Below are positions 22,537 through 34,136 of a stretch of DNA of 64,000 nt, one piece after another. The first letter of the stretch is position 1; each line of letters starts with the position of its first letter. The DNA comes from Fonsecaea monophora (lineage: Eukaryota; Ascomycota; Eurotiomycetes; Chaetothyriales; Herpotrichiellaceae). The stretch is from positions 1 to 64,000 of the forward strand of contig NW_019173974.1 of the NCBI RefSeq assembly GCF_001642475.1. The letters are read 5' to 3'. The position numbers and the translations under genes were made by a program. The notes beneath the pieces are model-generated. The model had not been told where the DNA came from. It saw nothing but the letters and a program-made list of their open reading frames with translations, and searched no databases.

Positions 22537-25129
22537 ATGCGACTTGAGACCATGAACGAGTCTTTACCGGTCTGCGAATCGACGTCTGCCCACCCCTCAG
22601 GACCATATATCACCGCCCATGGGCTGGATCCAACGCCACATCCAAGGCCCGCGCCGCCGCGGCATCCTGGAACCGGACTGTTTGTGTCAGGACCGCCGAT
22701 GATGTCGACCTTCTATGGTCCTCACGACATGGGACCCCTCTCTCCGAATGAAGGAGTGTATCGCACGGGGGACAATTTACGGCCAGGCAGTGGAACGGCG
22801 AGCACCCCATCTCCTGGTCAGATTTCCGCGATGATGATGCACAATCCGAAAAGAGCATACAGACAAAGAAGAAAAGACCCGAGCTGTGATGCATGCCGGG
22901 AGCGCAAGGTCAAGGTCAGTGGAAACCCGAAGCCATCCCTGTTGTCGTTACGCTGATGGCGTGCTCAAGTGTGATGCGACCGAGACGTCGAGCTGTACCG
23001 AGTGTTCGAGTCGCAACGTCCGTTGCCAATTTACCAAGGACACGAACCGGCGCATGTCTTCGATCAAGTGAGTCTTTTGGCCTGATCTAGATGTTCCATG
23101 GCACAGTTTCTGATCATCTCAGGCTCGTACAGGACCTGGAGCGACAACTATTGGAAGCCCGACAGCAGCTCGAGCGCTATCATTCGGTCGAGCGCAACTC
23201 TGATCTCTCCAGTGACCTCCGGCCCGAATCTGCCTCCGCGGTCTTCGCCGAGTTTCCGTCGATTGGCAAATCGCCACGGAGGATGTTGAAAGCAAGAGCA
23301 CCTCAGGATCTCACAAATGCCAGGATGCAGTTGAATGATGTTGGTCGCGGATTGTTGAAACCCCCCGTCACGGGTATCCAGCCTCGATCGCATACCACAC
23401 AAACTCGAATTTCGGACCTGCAGGGTTTGCCTTCGCAAGCCGTGGCCGAAAATCTACTCCACTACTACCACGAATACATCCACCGTCTATTCCCCGTCCT
23501 CTACTGGCCCAAGTTTCAGCGCAACTTTGCGGCAGCACTGGAACGAGGCAATGTGCAATTACTCCCCACCGACTGGATTGCCACTCTATACGCCGTACTC
23601 GCATGCGGTGCCCTGGCGACGCATGACCGGGCGCGGGTGCCAGAAGCGCAGGAATACCTGACCAGGGCAATATCTACCATCAATTTCTGGGAAGATGATG
23701 TGTCTACAAATCAGGCCATTGTAGCATTTCTTGCAAGCATTGCGCTGGTCGAGATGAACCGCAAATCGGCCAGTTGGATATGGCTCGGCTCTGCAATCCG
23801 CATTGTTCAGGATCTCGGGTTGCACGTCCAAGGGGGTCAATGGTCACCGATTGAGGGCGAAATGCGCAAGCGCATATGGTATTCGTTCTACGTCTGGGAC
23901 CGGTAAGCCTTTGATCATTTTGGTATGGTTTTCTTCTTCTCTACTAACCAAGGGACAGGATCCTTGCTCTCGAACTCGGAAAGCCGATGCTGATCAACGA
24001 CGACGAGTGCGACACCGAGTATCCCGAAGTCCTCGACGAAGAGCGCGTCATGTCCGACCATACGCATACTCCGCTGGCTCCTAAATTACTGCTGGCCCAT
24101 GTCCACATAGCACGGCTGATGGCGCCCCTAGCAAAGACTTTTCGTTCTCTCTGCATCACCAGTGAGACGCTGGCCAAGTTTGAGAGTCACCTGGGGGAGT
24201 GTCTGGTTTTATTTCCCCGGCCACTACACCTCTCTTCGACGGCTCCTCTGGATCCATGTATCATGGCTCCTCTAATCACTTTTCAAAATACACGATTAAT
24301 GCTCCATCGCCATAATTTGTCCCCATCATGCTCATCCGAGCAAAGAGCTCAAGCCATTGAGCAGTGTCTTCATGCTTGTCGCGATACCGCAACCATTCTG
24401 TCCCGGTGCATGATCCCACACGTTCAGTCGCATGAATGGGAGCAGCGGTTTGTTCTCTCTGCAACCACCATGCTGTGCACCCATTTTTGGCGGTGCATGC
24501 TCTTCTTGCTGTTCCGACAAGTGTATGACAGTTTTTTCCTCATCTTGAGAGCGGCCGCTACGATCAATGACGCCCGAAGCATCAACATCTGCTGCGGGAG
24601 ACACTTGTCTTTCTTCGTGCGATGTCTGATTGAGAGGATCGAACAGCCCAGCAGCATGGACATTGACCATGACGAGGAATTGCTGGTTTACCTCTCTGCA
24701 GATCTACAAGCCAGTACCAATAGCTGGGTATGGGGCAACGCCGAGACAGGCACGCACCTCAGTCGCCGCCAAAAGCACGGTAGACCCAGGCACCAGTTCA
24801 TTGAGCATGACCCTCACTCGTCGGGGGCTCAGTCGCCGTCGTGGGACAATATGTTGTCTGAGGAAGAGCAACACGACTGGGGCGGCTGGCAACATATTGA
24901 GCAATCGGCTCGATATCTCCAACAGCTTTCCGAGAGACAGCACTACCCACAAAATCAAAGCCAAATCCCGCCTCAACCACCACCACCTTCTTTGCCTGTG
25001 TCCCCTCTACCCAACGGACCAGGCCCGGGAACATCAGGCCCAACCCTGCCCCCGATCGGCAGCAGCAGCTCGACCCAAACGACCCCAGACCCGAACCGAG
25101 CGCGAATGACCATTGCGAATATCATCTAG
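22537..25129 (+). CDS. Zn2Cys6 transcription factor with fungal-specific TF domain
   Basis: Exons 22537-22914, 22970-23067, 23123-23902 and 23959-25129 give about 808 aa. The binuclear cluster CDACRERKVK/CDATETSSCTEC...C spans the first intron (Cys spacing 2-6-7-2-6), preceded by a basic KRAYRQRRKDPS and followed by NRRMSSIK/LVQDLERQLLEARQQLE, a short coiled-coil dimerisation helix. The middle homology region follows: ENLLHYYHEYIHRLFPVLYW, then RKRIWYSFYVWDRILALELG with PMLINDDECDTEYP. The C-terminus is Gln/Pro-rich and disordered, a likely activation region. An alternative in-frame start lies at 22552. The regulon cannot be read from sequence. The long gene-free upstream region suggests complex control, and the 3' flank is long and AT-rich. 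Confidence 0.9.
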
Positions 25130-26296
25130 TCAGAAAGAAAGGATTTACGCATTTTCAATGCGACAAGAGTTGAAATGGTTATTTTTTCGTTTTTTTGTTT
25201 CTCCGTGGGGAAAAGGAAATGATGAATTTGACGTTAAAACACAGAATATGACACATGGCTCTTTTTGTTTGTTACCCCCATTACCGAGTACTCTCCCTGG
25301 GTCACTACTACCTACCTCCATCCATGCATGAATCATATTATATGTATTTAGAATCTCTCTCTTGTACATGTGCGGTAAATATGTACGAGGGTTACACAAA
25401 TCACTACCATCAAAAAGATACCCCCCTTAGCAATCACTTGCAAAATATACATCTATACCGAGTATCCTATCCAAGTAAAGTGTGTTATCTGTTGTTGGTT
25501 CTTTGGTCAAGTCGATTCAAGTCAAGTCCGCGCGTGTTTCGTTCTCAAGACTCGAGAGACATGAATGAAATACTCGGAGGACGATACCAGGGTAAACATA
25601 CACGAACCTTGAAAACAAGAAAAGGGAATGAAAGGGGAGGGAGGGGAAAAAGGAGATATGAAACAAGGGGTTCCACCAAGGGGATGATGGATCAACAAAA
25701 ATAAACAAACACAAAAGTAAACAAAGTAAACAACAGGATAGACAACCTCGTACGAAACCCCTGGACTGAGAACATGACTACAACGAGTAGGACCGAGTCT
25801 TTGCAATATGTATGTATACTAAGAACATACATGACACAACATACGAGGTAACTCAGCACTTACGAGGACCACCTCGTAGAAGTAGTTCCTTTGTTGGTTG
25901 TACTTGTATACACATTTTACACAGTTATAGTTAAAAAGTTTTGACAGGCACAGCCTCACTAACTGGGTAATTAGTTCACAACCCATGACGTGGACTGTAC
26001 AGGGTAAGGACTACTCGTGGAGATCTGCTGGGATAGACTTGTAATGTAGGTATGTAGGTACTATAGGTATTTTGCTTCACTCGACCATCCCGTGTAGAAC
26101 CGATATGAATAGTCAATCTGTCATTTCCATATATACTTTTTTTTCAACATCTCTCTCTCACACCCACTGGCTTTAAACGCGGTGTGACATGACAAGATGG
26201 ATTTCCTTTTTGCTCGGCGACGTTGAATAACTTCAACAACATGGATAGAGAGAGAGTCCGATGGATGGAGAGTTAGGAGGAGGAGGAAGTCAGATC
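25130..26296. other. Convergent 3' intergenic region, AT-rich
   Basis: About 1.2 kb between the stops of the regulator (plus) and the DUF1479 gene (minus). It holds T-rich tracts (25180-25200, 26135-26145), a TAGGTATGTAGGTACTATAG cluster near 26046-26065 and an AG-rich stretch (25610-25670). No gene seen. Confidence 0.55.
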
Positions 26297-27698
26297 TCAG
26301 GTAAGAAGATCAAACCCCATAGCCCTCCTACCGGCGTCGCCGCCCAACAGGCCCTTTTCACCCAGGAACAACTGAAAGCCCCTCTCGCCGGGCCCCCTCC
26401 GAAAATCCTCGGGCGGAAGACCGTTCAGAAAGTCCTCGAGCTGCCGCTTGATGTATCGCTTGTTCTCGTCGGTGCTGGGCGTGGCGGCGATGTAAGCGAC
26501 GCTGGCGTCGTGGTCGCCGTTGTGCTCCACCTCGACCGCGTGGCACATGTCGGCGTGCCACCACATCGTGTCGCCGGCTTCCATGCGCGGGATCCCCACC
26601 ATGCACTCGCGCAGGCGCAGGTGCGGGTGCGACGTCGGGCTCAGCAGCTGGCTGTCACTCCGGAATGTGCCGGGGAACCACGGGCTGTCGGGATCAAATG
26701 TCCACTTGGTCGCGTCCATCATGTCCTCCTCTCTGTCAGAGTCTGGCGGTTGGAAGAACGGCCGCAGCATCAGGTACGCGATCGTCCACTTGACGTTGGG
26801 GTACAGCATCAAGCTGCCCTCCCCGAGCCCGGCTGAAGTCAGCGCCGTCCACCCCTGGAAGCTCCGAAAGACCCGCGAGTGGGCGCCGCCAGCGAACATG
26901 GCTTGGTTGGCCGCCTTGCGCGCCGTCAAATCGTAGTTGTCCAGTGCCTCGGGGTTCCCAGAGAAGACAGCCGCGTAGACGGACTGATATGTGGGATCGG
27001 CCCATCGACAAAGACTGCCTGCGTCGATATGAGGACCGAGACCGCGGAACGGGATCCCTGGTGGTCGAATGCGCACTGCGTCGGCGTAGGACAGCGGCGC
27101 TGGAGAATAGGTTCCGTCCTGGTCGTGCCACCACGAATTGAGCTCCTCACTGAGTTTGAGCTGGTTGGGATGTGACCTTGCGGCTATTTGTGTAGGCGAG
27201 TAGTACACATTGAGGATGAAAGGCGTCTCCTTGGGCCAGCCTGGAGATTCATCAGCCATGCACACGAAGGTGATCATCCCTTCATGGTCCAGTAGGTATA
27301 TATCTGGTGCTTCCAGATCGGATACACGTACCTCCAATCTGCGACCGATTAGCCGCAACATACTCCTTCAGGTCCGTGAACCATTTGTCTGCTTCCTCGC
27401 GAGTGAAGACATTCCGGACAACAAAGCATCCGACATCTTTCAGAGTCTGCTTCTTCTCGGGCAACAGGTCGAATACCTCGTCGAATTGGATCTCAGGGAT
27501 GACCGCGGTGCCCTGGTCGGCGATGCGGCTGGTGACTGATTCGAGCTCCTTGCAGACCTTGAGCCAGCTCTTGACGATGTTGTCCTTGCCGTACTTGTCA
27601 ACAATGGCTTTCTTGTATCCCACCAGGTCATCGCCAGGCTCTCCTTTGGCCGCCGTGAACTCGGGCCAGTCCGGCCAACTCAATAGTTTTCCTGGCAT
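26297..27698 (-). CDS. DUF1479 (YbiU-type) 2-oxoglutarate/Fe(II)-oxygenase-like protein
   Basis: Exons 27698-27332 and 27240-26297 with a 91-nt intron give about 436 aa. The start is MPGKLLSWPDWPEFTAAKGE. Conserved family blocks are VIPEIQFDEVFDLLPEKKQT with LKDVGCFVVRNVFTREEA, then ILNVYYSPTQIAARSHPNQL, IPFRGLGPHIDAGSLCRWAD (probable metal-binding H-x-D), GEGSLMLYPNVKWTIAYLML and AGDTMWWHADMCHAVEVEHN (second His region). The fold resembles phytanoyl-CoA dioxygenase-like double-stranded beta-helix enzymes; the substrate is unknown. Exon 2 is markedly GC-rich at third positions, giving long antisense open frames. It is divergent from an MFS permease, suggesting action on an imported compound. 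A read-through frame also stays open across the intron, so splicing should be confirmed. Confidence 0.85.
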
Positions 27699-28049
27699 TT
27701 TGCTTTTTTGGGGCGGTTTTTTGTCTGGGTATTATCCTGTGTTCCTACGACTCCCGTATCGTCTTTCCCCCTTCTTTCCTGCGTCCAAGATCCCCAAGAT
27801 TAATAGTCCAAGATAACCACTTGACCAGGACACAACACGCGTTCCTCGGACATGTACGCCCACACGGGACAGCACACGGTTCGAAACTCAATAGGCCTCC
27901 AGGATATACTTCTCCAGGGCGACACTCAACCTGCACTTGTTCAGTGTGAGATTTCCGTCAATCCGTTCACGCGGAAACCTTCACTCACCGACCAGGGCTC
28001 ATCCAGCGGGAGACTGTGCTACCATATCCGTTGCTTCGACACCATCAGG

Positions 28050-28061
28050 CGGACATTGCCG
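28050..28061. promoter_or_regulatory. Candidate Zn2Cys6 binding site CGG-N6-CCG
   Basis: Reads CGGACATTGCCG, an inverted CGG pair. Short and degenerate, so chance occurrence is possible, but it sits midway in a divergent promoter beside two Zn2Cys6 genes. Confidence 0.35.
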
Positions 28062-28386
28062 TTCTGACTGCTCCACGGCAATCGAGCCAGGGGGCATGCC
28101 GAGGGTCAAACATGCCAGCCTCGTCCCGTATCACGATTTGGAACGTCCTACTCCAGATAACGCAAACCCAAAACAACGGGATGACAGGGCCAAAGCCAGG
28201 CCTCTAGGACGTTTGAGAGGAAGATTCGCCGCACTATCCGTCCCACACGGGCGGGCTCCTCCTCCTCCATGTCTTCACCAAAGCTTAGCATCTGCGATAA
28301 CGGGTGGTTAAGCACCTGGTGTGGCGGGCTCAAGCATTCGCAAGCCATGTGCCGTCTCTATCCCAGGCAGAGATATGAAATATGCA

Positions 28387-28393
28387 TATATAA
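28387..28393 (+). promoter_or_regulatory. TATA box of the MFS permease gene
   Basis: TATATAA about 106 bp upstream of the ATG at 28499. Strong TATA elements are typical of inducible rather than housekeeping fungal promoters. Confidence 0.5.
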
Positions 28394-28498
28394 TGGAGCG
28401 GGTCCTCGGTCATCAACAGACACAACACAGACAACGACGTCGGCCTCTCAACAAGAGACAACAGTCCTCGCAAACAAGTTCCTAATACTGAACTCACA

Positions 28499-30210
28499 AT
28501 GTCGCCAATGCCTTGGGAACTCCCGGCATGGGTGCCTCGCCGATCGTGGCTTGCCTGCACTATCCTGGTCCTCACATCGTGTGTGACATCCACGGTGAGT
28601 ACATACCTAGGTTGTTGACTTAGTGCTGTCCAGCACCATGTGATCAATCATAGACTGACACAGGCAGCGCCCCAGACTCTCGGCTTTGATGGTTCCATGA
28701 TGAATGGACTCAACATCCTCCCCTCGTATACCGACTACTTCACCTTGACCACGGCCACTCTGGCGCTGAACACGGCGTCAGTGTGGATGGGCAGCGCAAT
28801 AGCAGGCATCGGGTACGCAAAAGTCCCTGACTGGATCGGTCGCAAGTGGGCGCTGTTCTTCGGTGCCGTCTCCACCATTGTCGGTGTCGTCCTCCAGACG
28901 GCTGCTCAGAATATTGCCATGTTTGTGATCGCGAGGATCATCATCGGCTTCGGTACTGGCGCCTCGTCCATCGCTGCGCCTGTGTACTTGTCGGAGACCG
29001 TCCCTGTAAAGCTGCGAGCTGTCTCGTTGGCCCTTCTGTATGACTTTTGGTATGTTGGTAAGTCATCGTTCGCCTCCTGTCTCTCATCAGTGACTGGGAC
29101 AATGGATGATCTGACGAACGTACAGGCGGTCTGATCGCCGCGGGTGTCACCTACGGCACCGCAAAGATGGATTCCACCTGGGCCTGGCGTCTTCCGTCGG
29201 CCCTGCAAGGCCTCTTCAGTGTTCTCTGCATCGTCCTGATTCCTTTCACGCCAGAGTCGCCTCGCTGGCTGCAAGACCAGGGCCGCGGCGAAGAAGCTCT
29301 TCTGGCATTGGCCCAGACCCATTCAAACGGGGATATCGATGATCCAGCTGTAACTGTTCAGTTCCGCCAGATCGCAGACACCCTGGCATACGAAAAGTCT
29401 TTGGAGAAACCTTCTTTCGTGAAACATTTCGCCAACAGCTCATCCACACGCAGGCGCATCTTCTTGGTCTGCACCGTCGCCGTCTTCTCCATGCTCTCCG
29501 GAAACAACATCATCTCATATTATTTCGGGACCATGCTCACGCAGGCCGGAGTCACCGACTCGACCACACAGCTGGAGATCAACATCATTCTCAACGCATG
29601 GTGTCTGGTGGTTTCCCTCGTGGGCACTGCCATGGCTGACAGGTTGGGTCGCAAGGCTCTGGCCGCCATTTCCACAGCGCTGTTGACCATCTTCATCTTC
29701 CTTGTGGGTGGGCTAACCAAAGTGTATGGCAACTCAACGAACAACTCCGGTATCTATGGGACAGTCGCCACAATCTTCCTCTTCCAGGGCGCGTACAGTT
29801 TTGGCTGGACCCCTCTTACTGTCCTCTACCCTCCGGAAGTCCTCAACTACGGCCTCCGCTCGCTCGGCATGGGGATTTACACTTTTCTCGTAAACGGTGT
29901 GGGTTTGATGGTGACCTTTTCCTTTCCCTTTGCGCTCCAAGCTATTGGATGGAAGACGTACATGATCAACGGAGCGTGGGACGTTCTTGAGCTGGTGGTG
30001 GTCTTGGTGTTCTGGGTCGAGACCAGTGGCCGGACGCTGGAGGAGATTGATGAGAATCTGGACGGAGAGGTTCACAGCGAGGCGCCCAAGCTGAGGGCCA
30101 TCATGGGCGTGGCGCCAGAAGATAGAGAGGGAATTGTGGATGCTTTGGCTTTGGGAAAGGACAAGAAGATGGAGATTCTGGGTGAAGTGACAGAGGTGGC
30201 TAAGGAGTAA
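28499..30210 (+). CDS. MFS sugar transporter (lactose-permease-like)
   Basis: Exons 28499-28594, 28664-29057 and 29126-30210 give about 524 aa. Twelve hydrophobic segments are apparent. Sugar-porter signatures: GFDGSMMNGLNILPSYTDYF after TM1, DWIGRKWALFFGAVSTIVG (the D-x-x-GRK loop 2-3), GFGTGASSIAAPVYLSETVP (PROSITE-like motif before TM5), PESPRWLQDQGRGEEALLAL at the end of TM6, and DRLGRKALAAISTALLTIFI in the second half, ending VETSGRTLEEIDENLDGE. This is the plasma-membrane H+/sugar symporter family common in filamentous fungi; the substrate (lactose, cellobiose, other sugars or glycosides) cannot be fixed. Splice sites are GTGAGT..CAG and GTAAGT..CAG. It is divergent from the DUF1479 gene and convergent with a Zn2Cys6 regulator 386 bp away, so it looks like part of an inducible uptake cluster. 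Confidence 0.92.
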
Positions 30211-30596
30211 GACTCCGTGTCGGGCTCGACTCGCTCTGTCTCGGCTATACTCTGGATCACGCATGTGCCAGAGCGTGCCTATCGATGCGGTCACGGTGGT
30301 GATCACAGTTGACAGTCTTGTATTTCGTTTTTCGTTCCCACTCTCATGTGCTTCACATCGCTCGACCGAATCCCATCCCAGCTTAGTACATCGAGTCTTC
30401 TAACCAAGTTTTGCACGTTGGCAGATGCAGAAATCTAAGTTGTTACCAGGCTCGTGCTGATGATAACATAACGGTGTATGTGGTAGGATCCCGACCTCTG
30501 AATCTCGATAGGAAACATCTTGATGTCAGCTGCCTTCCACGTATCTCATGCGCCGGAGGTGGCCATCGGCCTCGCCCAACTCAGGTCTCTTTTGCC
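30211..30596. other. Convergent 3' intergenic region
   Basis: 386 bp between the stops of the permease (plus) and the regulator (minus). No feature. Confidence 0.6.
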
Positions 30597-33279
30597 TCAT
30601 TGGTTGTCTTGAATTTGCGACAGCGGCCATGAATACCCCTGTTGACCATACTGTCCAAGATGTTGCAGATGGCCAGGATTCATGGTGCTTGGCTGGGTAA
30701 GTAGTTCAAAGTCATTGAGGAGGGTATCCCATCGTTGCCAATCCATAGCTATGTTGTCCATGATCGAGAAGTCGTGTGGCGAAAATGTAGGGTCTAAGCT
30801 ACCAACTGGCTGTTCAAATTGCTGGATGCTCGTCATGGGTTCTGCGGTCGAACTATCTGGTGGCTGCGACTCTCCTTCTAGGTTGGCATCTTCGGGTTGA
30901 AGAGTAGGAGTCGGGTTCAGTGCTGCAGATCGCCTGTTATATCTCTTCCCTTCTTGAACCTCTCGCTGTTTGCGAAGCTGTAGAATGAATTGCGGCGTCT
31001 CGAGCCACTGCAAGCCTCGAGGGCACTCCTCTTGCGCCTTTTGACGAGCTCGCCACGCCTTCAGGCATAAATTGCCGATCGCGATGTGAAGCGGCTTCTT
31101 TTGGTCGGAAACAAATCTTCAAGAAGAGAACGTGGAGGTCAGCCTTGAACTTCAGGCAAAGACGTATAGGTGGACGGCTAGCAACTCCACTAGGAGCACG
31201 AATACACAAGACAGTGGATCACAGGAGCATGCTTGGGGAGGAGAGACAACTTACGCGGGATGGTTCTTGAATACATCCTCAATCTGGATCCACGCCTCGT
31301 CCCTGCCTTCGCCGGTTGGCCTTGCAATGAGCTCTCCCAAGGCAAATATAAAGGAATGCCACGCGAACCCTGCATCAATGTGCCAACTGAATCTCTGAAG
31401 GGAGCGATGAGAATGCACAAGATTGTCGGCCTCCATCAGTGCCATACTCGTCTTCCACAGAAGTCGGCGTTCGCTGTCAGGAATATCCTCTTGATTCGCG
31501 TAGCGCCGAGGATGATGCGACATGAATCTGATGCTCTTGCACATGGAACGTCCATAGATCAAAGCCATCATTTCGAGCGGGATAGAAGGATCACAATATC
31601 TCAGCACCTTTTCTTCCAAATTAGCCTGGAATTCATCGACAAACGCATCTTTTTCGGCCAGTGTCTTGGTCGCCACCCAGCGTTGCATAGCCCGGTTGAG
31701 ATCTTCCTCGGGGGTGCCCGCTTCCAAGAGCTTCCGCCTCCAGAAAGCGCCGACAGAATAGTGCAGCAAGCAGACCACCATTTCGGTTGGGCGAGTCTGT
31801 TCGACGGGTGGTTCTTTCATGCCCGGCCAAATTTCCACGTCATTGACGTTTGACGGAACCTTGGTATTCCACCAATTGACTTCCGTCAGGCCACCAAAGC
31901 CACTCAGCTCGGCCGCCCGAAAGTCGAGCAAGTTGATTTGCCACCAAAGCCGACGACGCATCTCTGTTTCGAAAGGGGGGAGGCCAAGGACGGTGCCGTC
32001 TCGATGCACACCCATGCCTTGAGCTATACGACTCGCAACCCCTGACAGTGTCCAAAGCGTCCGTGCGTCCAGAGCTTGACGTGTAGTGAGCTATCGTTGA
32101 TTAGCGATAGACAATTTGGGGAAGCTCAAACTTCTTACAAGATAGATGACAAGTGCTTGTAGGACGACAATGTCGTAGGTCGCCATAAATCTCGCTTTTG
32201 TCAAGGCTCGGCGTATGCCCAGTCGGTATCTAGACTGCAGAACTGTCCGGGACTCGCCAAAGGTTGCTTGACATTCTCCATCACGCATGGACAGGACCGC
32301 GCCGCCATAGATAGCAAACATCAAGGCTTCAAGCCCACGGGGTATATGGTCCAAGTCGCGGATAGCTTCCTCAATGGAGCGCTGCAGGGTCGGTTGATGG
32401 ACAATCTTCATGAGCGGATTGACGTTGGTGAGGAAGATCTGCCACAGTTTGAGGACGTGCTCGGGACTCGGGTGCAGGCTCGATGTCTGAGCCGGAGAAG
32501 GCGTCACGCCGAGGACGAAGTCGGTCCTGTCGTCAGCAAGAGTGTCCAACTCATCCTCACTCTCTGTGTCCGTGTCCGGGATGACATCTTTGCTATGATG
32601 GAGCTGTATGTTATGGTTAGTCGACTGAAAAGATTGGACTTGAAGAGGCAGACCTCTTCGCTGACAGTGGTCCACAGTTTACTGTTCGTTCTTTAGCTTT
32701 CGGACAAGATTGCGCCGGCGTGGAGGGAGACACACTTCTGAATGAAACGAGCTCTGCCTTGGTCGATGATCAGCCTCCCCTGGACTGAACCGTTCGTCCA
32801 CGGCGGCTCTGCGGGTTTGGACCCGGATTTGCTGGGATTGTCGGCATCATCAAGCGGAGGAGACGTCGCGTCGATTTTGCTGGGCGTGGTGGATGGAGGA
32901 GTTGGATCGATACCCTGATCTCGGAGCAACTCCTCGTAGTGCTTCAAGCGAGCGAGCACGTCATCTTCTCGCGCCTTGCGTTTTCGACGGCGAGGGGCAG
33001 GGGGGATGCGGAAGACGCTGCAGAGACGAATGATCAGCCAAGATCCTGGCAGAGCGATGAGGGGACAAAAGTCAAGAGGCCCGGTCACCAGGTCAAAGCA
33101 TCGCATCGGGTTGATATCAGGCAACCAATTGGGGCATAAGAGACTTGCCATTCGACTTTAGAGCGGACGCAGCCGCTGCACGGATGCTGCTTGTCGCATT
33201 TGACTTTTCGTTCGAAGCATCGCACGCAGGAATAGGCCTTGCGAGGCCGGGTTTCTGTTGTGTCAGCACTGGGCTCCAT
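30597..33279 (-). CDS. Zn2Cys6 transcription factor with six exons and a GC-AG intron
   Basis: Exons 33279-33149, 33017-32736, 32690-32654, 32603-32139, 32090-31255 and 31116-30597 give about 756 aa. The N-terminal cluster is CVRCFERKVKCDKQHPCSGC...C; the sixth Cys is created by splicing TG to C across the first intron, whose donor is GCAAGT (GC-AG class). A basic linker (PRRRKRKAREDD) and short helix LARLKHYEELLRDQGI follow, then the fungal TF domain: VLKLWQIFLTNVNPLMKIVH, GLEALMFAIYGGAVLSM, and GLPPFETEMRRRLWWQINLL. The C-terminus has FVSDQKKPLHIAIGNLCLKA then an Asn/Gln/Pro-rich tail (SIMDNIAMDWQRWDTLL), a common activation-domain look. It lies 3' to the MFS permease and is probably its regulator by neighbourhood, which is inference. 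Exon 3 is only 37 nt, so the gene model should be checked with RNA. Confidence 0.88.
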
Positions 33280-34136
33280 AAGAAATTCGCAGCATGGCCG
33301 AGGGGTTTGATGTGATCTCAAGAGGTGGAGTGGCACGTTGGTGGGTAGAAATTGAGCAGAAACGCTGACTAAGGAATGAGTCAGAAACTCCACGACAGAC
33401 AATGTCCAAAGCACCCGAAGAGGAGGAGTTATGGTCAGAACTATCTGGAAATCACTTAACCGTACGAAGGTCTGTGAAGCATCCCTTGCATGCTTGCTTT
33501 CTATGCTGCCGGCTCTATACTCCCAGTCTGTTGTGGTCCAAGCACCCCTCGGCTGTTGTTGTGCGCCACCATCAGACAGCGAATCGATTCTTACCTAATC
33601 ATATATCAAGGCTTGGCATGTCATTTCCGACCTTGGCACCGTGGCACCTCCATCTAAGATTCTCATCCAGCTGGAAACCGGCTCGCCTCAATTTGAGTGT
33701 GTACTACAGTTCAATTGTCATGAATTCAACGACCCTGAACCCCTGAAATGTCAAACATGTTTCTCAGTCGCTGAACAGATGCCAGCAGAGGCATCTGGTT
33801 CTAGGAATATGTATATCCGGCTCCCTTCCGTGGTGCCTCAAGAGAGAGAGACAACAACAATGCTCTCTTACATACTTGACGAACTTGGACAGCATGCCTT
33901 CTCAACATTTCATTGACGCTCTTAATTCACTGACACACCCATCATGTGATCCTCCTCGATACAACTGACGGCACTCCCTCACATCAACTAAACAACCGCA
34001 ACTGGATCACACTAGGGCACCAGGGGCATCAGCCCGTCCAGATCTTTGCGTGTGTTGACCGCCCCACCGTCAATGGGCATCAACTTGCGGTGCAATCTAG
34101 GACTCGTACCTGGAGTTACTGTACGGCCTGATGACT
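33280..34136. other. Intergenic region upstream of the regulator
   Basis: 857 bp holding the promoter of the minus-strand regulator and the 3' flank of the small minus-strand gene. Short frames only (at most about 114 codons), unsupported. Confidence 0.5.

Larger units (their letters stand above)
27699..28498. promoter_or_regulatory. Divergent promoter, DUF1479 oxygenase / MFS permease
   Basis: 800 bp between starts. A CGG-N6-CCG dyad lies at 28050-28061, the half-site and spacing of the Ppr1/UaY class of Zn2Cys6 proteins, with an everted CCG-N7-CGG at about 28241-28253. A TATA box (TATATAA) is at 28387-28393, about 106 bp before the permease start. Shared control by one of the neighbouring regulators is inference. 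Confidence 0.45.

Noticed and set aside
26261..26936. Plus-strand frames of 138-191 codons
   Set aside because: Antisense to the GC-rich third positions of the DUF1479 gene.
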